Source of the DNA: an uncultured Clostridia bacterium
GTDB taxonomy: Bacteria > Bacillota > Clostridia > Oscillospirales > Acutalibacteraceae
Direction: 5' to 3'
DNA length: 64,000 nt
Assembly: GCA_946499275.1 (NCBI GenBank)
Contig: CAMMRL010000003.1
Span: forward strand, 1-64,000
The notes under the pieces are model-generated. The model saw only the letters and a list, made by a program, of their open reading frames with translations. It searched no databases and was not told the DNA's origin. Below, piece after piece: positions 1 through 9,643 of this stretch (its first letter is position 1; each line of letters starts with the position of its first letter). The translations under genes were made by a program, and so were the position numbers.

Positions 1-32
1 CTAGCATTTAAGCCGATTTAAAAGAGCTTTTC

Positions 33-108
33 TGGTCCGAGTGACAGGGGTCGAACCTGCGGCCTGATGGTCCCAAACCACCCGCGCTACCAACTGCGCC
101 ACACCCGG
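33..108 (-). tRNA. tRNA-Pro (anticodon TGG), CCA apparently encoded
   Basis: Reverse complement CCGGGTG TG GCGC AGTTGGTA GCGC G GGTGG TTTGGGA CCATC AGGCC G CAGG TTCGACC CCTG T CACTCGG A CCA folds as a full cloverleaf; loop TTTGGGA gives anticodon TGG. Confidence 0.95.
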
Positions 109-168
109 ATGCTTCACCGATTATAGCGCAAAACGCGGGGGCATGTCAAGCGCTTTCCGCGCACTGGA

Positions 169-1029
169 TCAGCTGTTTTCGCTCTGCTCCCCGTCCAGCA
201 GGACGTGGAGCATTTCTTCCGGTTTGTTGAGAAAATGGAGGACCACCTGATAATGGGCGGTCTGCCGAAAAGGAGTGAGCCGCGGGCCGCCCACGCCGAA
301 TTCGTATACTTCGGAATCCGGGCAGGCGATGAGCAGGGGCGAATGGGTGGCGATCACAAACTGCGCCCCCTGTACGGCCAGGGCGTGAATCCGGGCGAGC
401 AGCGCCATCTGCCCGGTCGGGGATAAAGCGGCCTCCGGCTCGTCCAGCAGGTACAACCCGCCGGGGCGGAAGCGGTTTCGTACCAGGGCAAGAAAGCTTT
501 CGCCGTGGGACTGTTCATGCAGAACCCGCTCTCCGTATGCCGGTCCGATTGGCGGAGAACCGTCGAATGGATTATTATCCAGTTCTTCGATGTTTGTAGC
601 AACGTTATAAAAACTCTCCGCCCGCAGGAAGAACGAATCCCGCGGGAGCAGCGGATTTTTCTCCAGACGCAGAGCGCGGTAGAGAGCGGAATGGGAATCG
701 CGGGTGGAAAAATGGAAATTACGGCTCCCGCCCTCCGGATTCAGCCCCAGGGCGAGAGCTAGCGCTTCCACCAGCGTCGATTTTCCCGTACCGTTTTCCC
801 CGATGAAAAAGGTAACCGGTCGATGAAAAGCGAGTTCCCCGCACTGTACGGCCGGCAGGCGCCGAAGATAGCTGCCCTCCGGCAGGGCGGAGCGATCGAT
901 AGTCATCCGGCGAAGAAAAAGCGGGTTCAGGGGACGCCCCTCCTTTCGCGCCGGGATGGTTACAGCATCCGGGTTTCGTTGATAATCAGCTCGAAATCCA
1001 TGCCGAGGAAGATGGCGGCGGAGCGGCAC
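169..1029 (-). CDS. AAA family ATPase (AAA_21/RecF-like ATP-binding protein); true start may be internal
   Basis: Walker A 'FIGENGTGKSTLVEALA', signature 'SHGESFLAL', Walker B 'GLYLLDEPEAALSP', 'QFVIATHSPLL'. Confidence 0.85.
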   Translation of the reverse strand: MPLRRHLPRHGFRADYQRNPDAVTIPARKEGRPLNPLFLRRMTIDRSALPEGSYLRRLPAVQCGELAFHRPVTFFIGENGTGKSTLVEALALALGLNPEGGSRNFHFSTRDSHSALYRALRLEKNPLLPRDSFFLRAESFYNVATNIEELDNNPFDGSPPIGPAYGERVLHEQSHGESFLALVRNRFRPGGLYLLDEPEAALSPTGQMALLARIHALAVQGAQFVIATHSPLLIACPDSEVYEFGVGGPRLTPFRQTAHYQVVLHFLNKPEEMLHVLLDGEQSENS

Positions 1030-1616
1030 AGGGTCATACGGGTAAGGAAAATTTCAAAGTAATCCATCACGGCGCAGATTGACGTGTCGATCCGGATGCA
1101 CAGGGAGATAATTTTTTCCTCTTTCATCACCGAGAGGGAGGAATCCACCACCGCATAATTGACCCGGTCGTGGATATCGAAAGCGTGTTCCTCGCTGCGC
1201 ACGCGGGAACGGCGCACGTCGCTTTTGTCCGCGAGGATCAGGGCGGCGCTCAGCGGCGTGACCGGGGCGGCGGTGCCTTCGTCGTGGTTGCCGATCGCGG
1301 TCATGATAGCGGCCGCTTCCCGTACGTCCATTTGCAGCCCTTTGAGGATGTCGAACGCGAGCAGCGCGCCGGACATCGCGTGGTTGCTGCGGTTGATGGC
1401 GTTGCCGATGTCGTGCATATACCCGGCGATGCGGGCCAGTTCGCAGGTGCGCTCGTCATACCCCAAAGTTTGGAGCAGGTCGCCCGCGTTTTTGGAGGTC
1501 AGTCCCGCGTGCGCGTAGCCGTGGTCGGTGAAGCCGAGTACGCCCAGGGCGTTGTTGCCCGCCTCGATCAGGGCGTTGACGTCAGGATTGTGGCGGATGT
1601 CGTTGTAGGTAAGCAT
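960..1616 (-). CDS. HD domain-containing phosphohydrolase
   Basis: Start chosen at MLTYNDIRHNPDV; HD motifs 'GYAHAGLTSKNAGDLL', 'AGYMHDIGNAINRSNHA', 'IGNHDEG'. The longer ORF upstream of this Met looks spurious. Confidence 0.8.
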   Translation of the reverse strand: MLTYNDIRHNPDVNALIEAGNNALGVLGFTDHGYAHAGLTSKNAGDLLQTLGYDERTCELARIAGYMHDIGNAINRSNHAMSGALLAFDILKGLQMDVREAAAIMTAIGNHDEGTAAPVTPLSAALILADKSDVRRSRVRSEEHAFDIHDRVNYAVVDSSLSVMKEEKIISLCIRIDTSICAVMDYFEIFLTRMTLCRSAAIFLGMDFELIINETRML

Positions 1617-1696
1617 AGGGTGAGATTCCTGCCTTTCTGGTGAGGGTATTGCCGCCGGCGGCGGCAGTATTGGCTTTAAACGGAAGAAATCAAGGG

Positions 1697-2644
1697 CTAT
1701 CCGACTAGGATCCCTATCCGGTTCATCAGCAGGCCCATCAGCAGCGTCGCCGTGTTGGCGAGCAGCGTATAGGCCGCGATGCGGGGGCGACCGGCTTCCC
1801 GGAAAAGAAAGCCATACGTCAGGAATTCCAGCAGATAAACCGCGATCTCCCCCAGAATGAGCGTGGGAAGATAGGAGAGCGGGCTGAAGAAAAACAGAGC
1901 GAGCAGCATCAGCTGCGTGATCAGGTTGACGGCGGCGAGTTTCCACAGCGGCCGCAGTCGGAAGGGAAACCCGATCAACGCTTCGACGGCGATGGAAAGG
2001 AGCATCCGCGCCGCGGCGGCCAAAAGGAAGGGCAGCGTAAGCGGGAGACGATGAGAGGAGTCCTTCCGGTACCCGGCGTATACCTCTTCAAACCCGATTT
2101 CCAGCGTATCCGCCGCCGCGTCGTAGCGAAGCGTACGGGCGAACGTATTCTCCTGTGTGGGGACCAGGCTGGCGGATTGGGAAACCTGAAGAATGTTCCC
2201 GTCCTTATCCAGCAGGGCGACTTTGAGAGAGGAAGCGACTTGATCCAGAGAAACGGAATATGGATTCAGAGTGAAATCGCAGGAGGGAAGCGCCCGCTCC
2301 TGCACCCTCACGCCGTCGTAGTGGCAGAAAAAACTGCGGTACCCGTCTTCCTCATACTGCACGATGGGGGAGTCGGGGCCGATGTTCCCCGTACGGTTTT
2401 CAGAGTTGAAGGCAACATAGTGCGAATCGGAGGTGTCGAAGGGGATCAGGATATCGGCGTATACCGCTTCCGCCGGCGCGTTGACGATCTCCCCATAAAA
2501 AAATGAAGGGGGCGGCGGGGAATTGGCGGAAGCCGGCAGGGAAAAGCAACAACAGACAATGGCCAGCAGGAAAAGAAATGCCGTTGTCCGGCTCGACAGG
2601 GTAAACGAGGTGCGGCAAATGGGACGGCAAACGGTGTTTTCCAT
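1697..2644 (-). CDS. Hypothetical membrane protein with N-terminal signal/TM segment
   Basis: Start MENTVCRPICRTSF...; hydrophobic N-terminus ending ASANS and several C-terminal TM helices. Confidence 0.65.
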   Translation of the reverse strand: MENTVCRPICRTSFTLSSRTTAFLFLLAIVCCCFSLPASANSPPPPSFFYGEIVNAPAEAVYADILIPFDTSDSHYVAFNSENRTGNIGPDSPIVQYEEDGYRSFFCHYDGVRVQERALPSCDFTLNPYSVSLDQVASSLKVALLDKDGNILQVSQSASLVPTQENTFARTLRYDAAADTLEIGFEEVYAGYRKDSSHRLPLTLPFLLAAAARMLLSIAVEALIGFPFRLRPLWKLAAVNLITQLMLLALFFFSPLSYLPTLILGEIAVYLLEFLTYGFLFREAGRPRIAAYTLLANTATLLMGLLMNRIGILVG

Positions 2645-3026
2645 TGGGGATTCTCCTTTCTGCGTCGCTTTTGCTTTGGCGGCAGTACAGAGCAAACCGG
2701 ATGATTTCACCCGTCGGCGGCAGGGCCGGGAATGGCGTTCGGGGTTATCCAATGGGGTATGGGTCGGGCAGCGGTTGTCCCCAGCGGCGAAATTGGAAGG
2801 AGACAAAATCGGAAAGAAGCTGGAAACGCCAATGCCGATTCGCCGCCGGTTCGGGCAGTCCGTTCCTCTGCGGGGCGGAATGCCGTCCCCACCCCCTAGT
2901 ATACTATATGGAAAGAAAAAATCCAAGCGTTCAGGCGGGAGAGAAGGGAAAAGCGCTTTTTCTAAAAAAATCGGTAGTGGTCTGGCATTACGCTTAACCG
3001 CAAGGAAAGGCGGGATGGTTTGGAGA

Positions 3027-3056
3027 TTGACAAAATTGCGACAATCGCCTTATAAT
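3027..3056 (+). promoter_or_regulatory. sigma-A-type promoter upstream of acnA (TTGACA-18-TATAAT)
   Basis: TTGACA at 3027-3032 and TATAAT at 3051-3056. Confidence 0.8.
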
Positions 3057-3127
3057 AGGAAACAGACAGAAAAATGACGAACAGAGCATCGTCGCACCAA
3101 AACCCGCGAGAAAATGGAGTGAGGAAC

Positions 3128-5065
3128 ATGGGTTACACACTGGCGCAGAAACTGATCAAAGCCCATCTGCTGGACGGGGACATGTCCAAGCCCGGCAATG
3201 AAATCGGGCTGCGGATCGATCAGACCCTGACACAGGACGCTACCGGCACAATGGCGTATTTGGAATTCGAAGCGATGGGCGTGCCCCGCGTGAAAACCGA
3301 GCGTTCGGTCGCGTATATCGACCACAATACGCTGCAGACCGGCTTTGAAAACGCCGACGACCACCGTTACATCCAGACCGTATGCAAAAAACACGGCTTA
3401 TATTTTTCCCGTCCCGGCAACGGCATCTGCCATCAGGTGCATCTGGAGCGGTTCGGCATCCCGGGTAAAACCCTGATCGGGTCGGACAGCCACACCCCTA
3501 CCGGCGGCGGCATCGGCATGCTCGCATTCGGCGCTGGCGGGCTGGACGTCGCGGTCGCCATGGGCGGCGGACCCTACTATATTTCCATGCCGAAAATGGT
3601 GCGGGTCAACCTGACCGGCCGCCTGCAGCCCTGGGTGGCGGCCAAGGATGTGATTCTGGAAGTGCTGCGCCGGCTTTCCGTCAAGGGCGGCGTGGGCAAG
3701 ATTATCGAATACGGCGGCGAGGGGGTCAAGACCCTGTCGGTGCCGGAACGCGCGACCATCACCAACATGGGGGCGGAACTCGGCGCGTCTACCTCGATTT
3801 TCCCCTCCGACGAAATCACCCGCGACTTTATGCGCGCCCAAGGCCGGGAGGACGACTGGGTGGCGGTCGGTCCGGACGAGGACGCGGTGTACGACGAAGT
3901 GGTGGACATCGACCTGTCCTCCCTGCGTCCGTTGGCGGCCTGTCCCCATTCCCCCGACGCGGTCAAACCGGTGGAGGAAATCGGCGCAATAAAGGTGGAT
4001 CAGTGCTGCATCGGTTCCTGTACCAACTCTTCGCTGATGGATATGCTGAAGGTGGCAGCCATTTTGAAGGGGAAAACCGTCCATCCGGACGTTTCCCTTT
4101 CCATCGCGCCCGGTTCCAAGCAGGTGTACAACATGCTGGCGGAAAACGGTGCGCTAGCCGATCTGATTGCGGCGGGAGCCCGGATCCTGGAGTGCGCCTG
4201 CGGCCCCTGCATCGGGATGGGCCAGTCCCCGAATTCGGGCGGCGTGTCCCTGCGCACCTTCAACCGCAATTTTGAGGGCCGCTCCGGCACCGCCGACGCG
4301 CAGGTTTACCTTGTCAGCCCCGAAACCGCGGCGGCTTCCGCGCTGACCGGCGTATTTACCGATCCCCGCACGCTGGGAGAGCCGCCGGTGATTGCAATGC
4401 CCGACCGTTTCCTCATCAACGACAACATGATTGTGCCGCCGGCTGACGAAGCCGATATGGACAAGGTGGAAATTGTCCGTGGGCCGAACATCAAGCCGTT
4501 CCCGAAGACTTCGCCGCTGCCGGAGACGATCGACGCCCCAGTGCTGCTGAAGGTGGGGGACAACATCACCACCGACCACATCATGCCGGCGGGGGCGAAA
4601 ATCCTTCCCCTGCGTTCCAATATCCCGGCGATTTCGGAGCATTGCTTTGTGCGGTGCGACCCGGAATTCCCCGCCCGTTGCAAAGCGGCCGGCAAGGGGA
4701 TTATCATCGGCGGGTCGAATTATGGGCAGGGCAGTTCCCGCGAACATGCGGCCCTCGCGCCGCTGTATCTCGGCATCAAAGCCGTGATTGTCAAGTCTTT
4801 TGCCCGTATCCATGTGGCGAACCTGATCAACGCCGGCATCCTGCCGCTGACGTTTGCCAACGAAGCGGATTACGACCGGATTTCGCTGGGCGACGAGCTC
4901 TGCCTGCCGGATGTGCGGGAACGGCTCGCCAAGGGCGAAGCGGTGGTGCTGGAGAATAAGACGACCGGCGAGACGCTGCCCCTTGTGTCCAACTTCTCGC
5001 AGCGCCAGGTGGCGATGCTGCTGGCCGGCGGCCTGCTGGATTATACCCGCGAGAGCAAGGCGTAG
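3128..5065 (+). CDS. acnA: Aconitate hydratase
   Basis: Aconitase motifs 'IGSDSHTPTGGGIGMLAFGAGGLDVA', 'QCCIGSCTNSS', 'ECACGPCIGMGQSPNSGGVSLRTFNRNFEGRSG', 'GGSNYGQGSSREHAAL'. Confidence 0.95.
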   Translation: MGYTLAQKLIKAHLLDGDMSKPGNEIGLRIDQTLTQDATGTMAYLEFEAMGVPRVKTERSVAYIDHNTLQTGFENADDHRYIQTVCKKHGLYFSRPGNGICHQVHLERFGIPGKTLIGSDSHTPTGGGIGMLAFGAGGLDVAVAMGGGPYYISMPKMVRVNLTGRLQPWVAAKDVILEVLRRLSVKGGVGKIIEYGGEGVKTLSVPERATITNMGAELGASTSIFPSDEITRDFMRAQGREDDWVAVGPDEDAVYDEVVDIDLSSLRPLAACPHSPDAVKPVEEIGAIKVDQCCIGSCTNSSLMDMLKVAAILKGKTVHPDVSLSIAPGSKQVYNMLAENGALADLIAAGARILECACGPCIGMGQSPNSGGVSLRTFNRNFEGRSGTADAQVYLVSPETAAASALTGVFTDPRTLGEPPVIAMPDRFLINDNMIVPPADEADMDKVEIVRGPNIKPFPKTSPLPETIDAPVLLKVGDNITTDHIMPAGAKILPLRSNIPAISEHCFVRCDPEFPARCKAAGKGIIIGGSNYGQGSSREHAALAPLYLGIKAVIVKSFARIHVANLINAGILPLTFANEADYDRISLGDELCLPDVRERLAKGEAVVLENKTTGETLPLVSNFSQRQVAMLLAGGLLDYTRESKA

Positions 5066-5078
5066 GCTTGCTCTCGCG
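5048..5078 (+). terminator. Perfect 12-bp hairpin overlapping the acnA stop codon (structure clear, function uncertain)
   Basis: CGCGAGAGCAAG / loop GCGTAGG / CTTGCTCTCGCG; TAG stop 5063-5065 lies in the loop; no U-tract. Confidence 0.5.
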
Positions 5079-5114
5079 TCGGGTGCAAGGCGTAGGCTTG
5101 CTCTCGCGTCGGGT
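5055..5114. repeat. 30-bp perfect tandem duplication (2 copies)
   Basis: GCAAGGCGTAGGCTTGCTCTCGCGTCGGGT at 5055-5084 and 5085-5114, followed by a partial GCAAG. Confidence 0.95.
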
Positions 5115-5295
5115 GCAAGCTTGCGGGAACTGGATAGGAGGGCCACGCTCGTGCCGGGCTCGGCGGCTGTTCCCCGGCTTTGCGGCGGATCGGGCCGAAG
5201 GCGCCGTCTCCGCGGGCGCGGGGACAAAACCTGTGTTTTATCGTTTTGCGTCCGCTTCCGGCGGATGCCGCGCAGTACGTTTAGGAAGGATCGTT

Positions 5296-5943
5296 ATGGC
5301 TAGGAACGAACACATTTCCATGTCGGTGGTACGTCGTCTCCCGCGGTACTACCGCTTCCTGTATGACTTGAAGGAAAATGGAATCACCCGCATTTCCTCA
5401 CGGGAGCTGAGCCAGCGCATGGGGCTGACCGCCTCCCAGATTCGTCAGGATCTCAACTGCTTCGGCGGTTTTGGACAGCAAGGCTATGGGTATATGGTGG
5501 AGCAGCTTTATGAGGAAATCGGCCGTATTCTCGGGATGGACCGGCTCTCTCCGGCGGTGATGCTCGGCGCGGGCAACATGGGGCGGGCTATCGCCAATCA
5601 TATGGATTTTGAGCACCGCGGTATCCGCCTGGTCGGCTTGTTCGACGATTCCCCGGCTGTGACGGGGCAGGTGATCCGGGGGATGACTGTCCAGCCGACC
5701 GAGGAACTGGACGCGGTCTGCGCCAAGGAGCATCCGACGGTAGCAATCCTATGTATCCCCAAGGAGGCTGCCCCAGACATTGTGGACATCCTGATCCGTC
5801 ACGGCGTACGTGGGTTCTGGAACTTCAGCCATTACGACATCAACTATCATTACCCGGAAGCGGTAGTGGAAAACGTGCATCTGGGGGACAGCCTGATGAC
5901 GCTTTCCTACCAGCTCAAAAACCCGGACAGAAAAGAAGCGTGA
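5296..5943 (+). CDS. rex: Redox-sensing transcriptional repressor Rex
   Basis: 'RRLPRYYRFLYDLKENGITRISSRELSQRMGLTASQIRQDLNCFGGFGQQGYGY' plus Rossmann 'GAGNMGRAIANH'. Confidence 0.95.
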   Translation: MARNEHISMSVVRRLPRYYRFLYDLKENGITRISSRELSQRMGLTASQIRQDLNCFGGFGQQGYGYMVEQLYEEIGRILGMDRLSPAVMLGAGNMGRAIANHMDFEHRGIRLVGLFDDSPAVTGQVIRGMTVQPTEELDAVCAKEHPTVAILCIPKEAAPDIVDILIRHGVRGFWNFSHYDINYHYPEAVVENVHLGDSLMTLSYQLKNPDRKEA

Positions 5944-5945
5944 AA

Positions 5946-5984
5946 GCAGCCGGATAGCCTGTTAGGGCTGTCCGGCTGCTTTTT
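5946..5984 (+). terminator. Rho-independent terminator after rex
   Basis: GCAGCCGGATAGCC/TGTTAG/GGCTGTCCGGCTGC followed by TTTTT. Confidence 0.9.
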
Positions 5985-6171
5985 GGCCTTCGGTTCGCGT
6001 TTGCCGGGGAAACTTCCTGCGTCCGCCTATTGCTGGTGTTCCCCTCCAATAAAGACTTCCCTGGCGTAGAAAAGTCTCTTTGCGAAGCGATGGGCGCTTT
6101 GAGCGTTCCTTTTAGGATACCCTTCCGGTTTCATGGAAAGCATCCAATAGGAAAGATGGAAATATTTATTC

Positions 6172-6206
6172 AAAAGCCCTGCCGCCGATAAAGTAGCAGG
6201 GCTTTT
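6172..6206 (-). terminator. Terminator downstream of pyk (could be bidirectional)
   Basis: AAAAGCCCTGC ... GCAGGGCTTTT. Confidence 0.75.
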
Positions 6207-6243
6207 GTCGCCTATTAAACCGGAGCCTTTGCGGCGGTGATGG

Positions 6244-7992
6244 CTATTTCCGGCTGTCCCCGAAGATCACGGCGCCCCGTTCCGCGTCGAGCGTGACGGT
6301 GGTCCCGCTTTTCAGGATGCTGGTCGCATTGCGCGCGGCGACAACGACGGGCTTTTCCAGCGCCATGCCAACAATGGCGGCGTGACTGTTCAGCCCGGGC
6401 TGCTCGGTGACAATACCGGAAGCTTCCCGTAAAAGGTGCAGGATATTGTTGGAGGTCTGTGGGATGACGAGGATATCGCCGGGACGGAAGTTCTGTATTG
6501 CCTCTTCTTCATCCCGGGCGACGCAAAGGTTGCCGCATGCCGTGTAGCTTGTCGCGCCCTTCCCCTGCACCAGGATGTTGCCGACCAGATGAACTTTCAG
6601 CAGATTCGTGGTGCCGGAGATGCCCAGCGGCGCGCCCGCGGTGATGACCACCAGATCGCCACTTTCCAGCAGGCCCGCCTTCGTGGCTAGATCTACCGCA
6701 TGATTGAACAGATCGTCCATATTGGTCTTCACCTCCGCCAGCAGAGGGATGACGCCCCAGGACAGGTTCATCTGCCGCTGGTAGACAGGGCTGGTGGTGC
6801 AGCAGATAATGGGGCAGGCTGGCCGGTATTTGGATATCATCCGCGCGGTGGAACCGGATTTGGAGACTGTGAGGATCGCCCGCGCCCCCAGGTCGTGCGC
6901 CGTGGTCACCGTCGCATGGGAGATGGCGTTGGTCACATTGGGCGGTTCATGCATATCCCGCTGGGAAAAGCGCTTGCAGTAATTGATATCCTGTTCGGTG
7001 CGTCGGGCGATGCGGGCCATGGTTTTGAGCGCTTCCACCGGATAGGCGCCTGCAGCGGTTTCGCCCGACAGCATGATCGCGCTGGTACCGTCGTATATGG
7101 CGTTGGCCACGTCGGTGGTTTCCGCCCGGGTGGGGCGGGGATTCTTCATCATGGAATCCAGCATCTGGGTGGCGGTAATCACTTGCAGGCCGGCGTTGTA
7201 ACCTTTATGGATCAGTTTTTTCTGGATGCTCGGGATCTCTTCCAGGGCGATTTCCACCCCCATATCCCCGCGGGCGACCATGATGCCGTCCGACACCTTG
7301 ATGATATCGTCGATGTTGTCTACGCCTTCCGCGTTTTCAATTTTCGCAATGATGCGGATGGTGTGGTTCCTGTTTTTCTCAAGTTCCTGCCGGATTTGGA
7401 GCACATCGTCCGCCCGGCGGGTGAAGGAAGCGGCAATAAACTCCGCATCTACTTCGCAGGCGAAACGAATATCGGCACGGTCCCGCTCGCTCATAAACGG
7501 CATGGAGAGCTGTGCGCCCGGCACATTGATCCCTTTGTTGGAGGAGACCGTCCCGCCGTTGACAACCGTGCAGCGGATTTCGGTGGCGGTGGTTTTGTCC
7601 ACCCGGAGCTCGATCAAGCCGTCGTCGATCAGGATGGTGCCGCCCGGCTTCACATCATCCGGTAGGCCGGCGAAGCTGACGGAGGCCATTTCCTTGCTGC
7701 CTTCCACCGGTTTGGTCGTCAGGGTGAAGGGATCGCCGGCGACGAGTTCTACCTTTTCCGGGAAGGTGCCGAGCCGGATTTCCGGGCCCTTGGTATCGAT
7801 CAGGATCGCGGTGGGAAGGTGCAGTTCCTCCCGCAGCTTCTTGATTTGGTTAATCCGCGCAAGCTGATGGGCGTGGTCCTGGTGAGACATATTGATCCGG
7901 GCAACATCCATGCCGGAAAGCATGAGCTTCCGCAGAATGGCGGGATCGTCGGTAGCGGGGCCGAGCGTGCAAATAATTTTGGTTTTTCTCAT
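6244..7992 (-). CDS. pyk: Pyruvate kinase with C-terminal PEP-utilising-type domain
   Basis: 'MRKTKIICTLGPATDD', 'IIAKIENAEGVDNIDDI', 'MVARGDMGVEI', 'ATQMLDSMMKNPRPTRAE', C-terminal 'TEQPGLNSHAAIVGMALEKPVVV'. Confidence 0.97.
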   Translation of the reverse strand: MRKTKIICTLGPATDDPAILRKLMLSGMDVARINMSHQDHAHQLARINQIKKLREELHLPTAILIDTKGPEIRLGTFPEKVELVAGDPFTLTTKPVEGSKEMASVSFAGLPDDVKPGGTILIDDGLIELRVDKTTATEIRCTVVNGGTVSSNKGINVPGAQLSMPFMSERDRADIRFACEVDAEFIAASFTRRADDVLQIRQELEKNRNHTIRIIAKIENAEGVDNIDDIIKVSDGIMVARGDMGVEIALEEIPSIQKKLIHKGYNAGLQVITATQMLDSMMKNPRPTRAETTDVANAIYDGTSAIMLSGETAAGAYPVEALKTMARIARRTEQDINYCKRFSQRDMHEPPNVTNAISHATVTTAHDLGARAILTVSKSGSTARMISKYRPACPIICCTTSPVYQRQMNLSWGVIPLLAEVKTNMDDLFNHAVDLATKAGLLESGDLVVITAGAPLGISGTTNLLKVHLVGNILVQGKGATSYTACGNLCVARDEEEAIQNFRPGDILVIPQTSNNILHLLREASGIVTEQPGLNSHAAIVGMALEKPVVVAARNATSILKSGTTVTLDAERGAVIFGDSRK

Positions 7993-8689
7993 AACGAAGA
8001 CCTTGCCCTTCCTTTAGAATACTACAGACGGACGGTGCCGTCGGAGGATATGCCGGGTGATTCCGCTTTATGAAACAGGCGGTGTCTTCCGCTCGCCATG
8101 ACACGGATTATTCAACAAGCTACTTGGAAATTTCGAATTTCCCCTAATTTACAGTATATCATAATTGCGCTTCCTATGGAAAGAAAGAAAAGCCAAAATT
8201 TTGCCGATTCGGCCATTTTCTGAGCTTTTGATAAAAAGCGGGTGAACGTGAATAAAAATTGGGCGGATTGGAGACCGATGGTCGGATGGTTTGTTCCTTT
8301 TCGGCGGGACATCCGGGCACAGAGGAGGGAGAACGGACAATGAACAGGAGCGCATGGATCTTTTTCGCTGTTTGCTGTTAAGAAAAATTTATGGGGATAC
8401 TTTAGAAAAATTGGGGATGCGGTTGCAATCTTTCCCCGTTGTGTGTAAACTTATACAGTTGGAAGCTGTGGGTAAAAAGCACGTTCGGTCCGCCGGGGCG
8501 GATATTCTGTTAGGGGAACCCAAACCCTAATATATTCTTAAGGAATCTGTAAGAGACGGCTTCTTTATCCTCCGCCGCGTTGTGTTTTAATAGGAACAAC
8601 AGCCGCCGAGGGCCAACAGGCCAATGCTGGAAAACAGGAAAGCCGAAGGCTGTCTTTTGGTTTGATGAAGGAAAGGACGTACGGAGACA

Positions 8690-9610
8690 ATGAATAATCG
8701 GGAGAACAAAAATCAGCGCCGGGGGAATTCGCCGCGCGCCGCTGGGCCGGGGCGCCGTCCGCCTGTCCGCAAAAAACCGCGCCGTGGCCGTATGGTGATC
8801 CTGGTACTAGTTCTTCTACTGCTGATCGCGGCGGTGGTCTTTATTCTATGGGGGGTGTTCGGTAAGGTGGAAGTCGGTTCGGACGATATCAGCCGGACGC
8901 CGGACATCACCACCTCTGCGACGGGGGGCAATACCAGCGCGCCGACTTCCGGCGATGCGTCGGGAACGACTACCGCCGCCGTCACCACTACAACGGCGGT
9001 GCCTTTGTCCCCGGAGACGGCGAAGAATTACCGGCAGCCGTCCGGGGCGGCCTGGAACTTGGTTTTGGTGAACGACTTTAACGCCGTGCCCGCAGGCTAC
9101 GAGCAGAATACGACGATGGAGTGGGTGTCCGGCGGGCAGATGGATCAGCGCGCCGCCGAATCGTACCGGCAGATGCTGGCCGACGGGGCGGCGTACGATA
9201 TCCGCGGGGTTTCCTTGTTCCGGCCGCAGTCCTTACAGGAATCCCTGTTCAGCCGCGAGGTGGCCAAGTGGAAAGGCCAGGGGTACGGCCAGGAGGAAGC
9301 GGAACAGAAGGCCAACACCGTCGTGAAACGGCCCGGTTACAGCGAGCATAATACCGGCCTGGCCGCCGACGTGGGCGGCAGCGGCAATTACAGCTTAAAC
9401 CAGGATTTTGAAAATACCGACGCTTACCGCTGGCTGATCGAGCACTGCGCAGACTACGGCTTCATCCTCCGTTTCCCGAAGGATAAAGAGGAGATCACCG
9501 GCGTGATTTTTGAACCGTGGCATTACCGTTATGTCGGCAAGGAAGCGGCGCAAGAAATCATGAGCCGCGGGCTTTGCCTGGAGGAATACTTGTGTGAAAA
9601 AGGGCTTTAA
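8690..9610 (+). CDS. D-alanyl-D-alanine carboxypeptidase, VanY/M15B family, membrane anchored
   Basis: N-terminal TM, Ser/Thr-rich linker, 'RPGYSEHNTGLAADVG' and 'FEPWHYRYVG' zinc-peptidase motifs. Confidence 0.9.
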   Translation: MNNRENKNQRRGNSPRAAGPGRRPPVRKKPRRGRMVILVLVLLLLIAAVVFILWGVFGKVEVGSDDISRTPDITTSATGGNTSAPTSGDASGTTTAAVTTTTAVPLSPETAKNYRQPSGAAWNLVLVNDFNAVPAGYEQNTTMEWVSGGQMDQRAAESYRQMLADGAAYDIRGVSLFRPQSLQESLFSREVAKWKGQGYGQEEAEQKANTVVKRPGYSEHNTGLAADVGGSGNYSLNQDFENTDAYRWLIEHCADYGFILRFPKDKEEITGVIFEPWHYRYVGKEAAQEIMSRGLCLEEYLCEKGL

Positions 9611-9643
9611 TCCGGCCTGATGATGCGAAAGGAGACGTTTGAT

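Noticed and set aside
4154-5227. 357-aa minus-strand ORF opposite acnA
   Set aside because: Antisense shadow ORF; acnA is unambiguous.
8291-8530. 79-aa plus-strand ORF upstream of the vanY-type gene
   Set aside because: No motif, weak start context, in an A/T-richer intergenic zone that more likely holds promoters.
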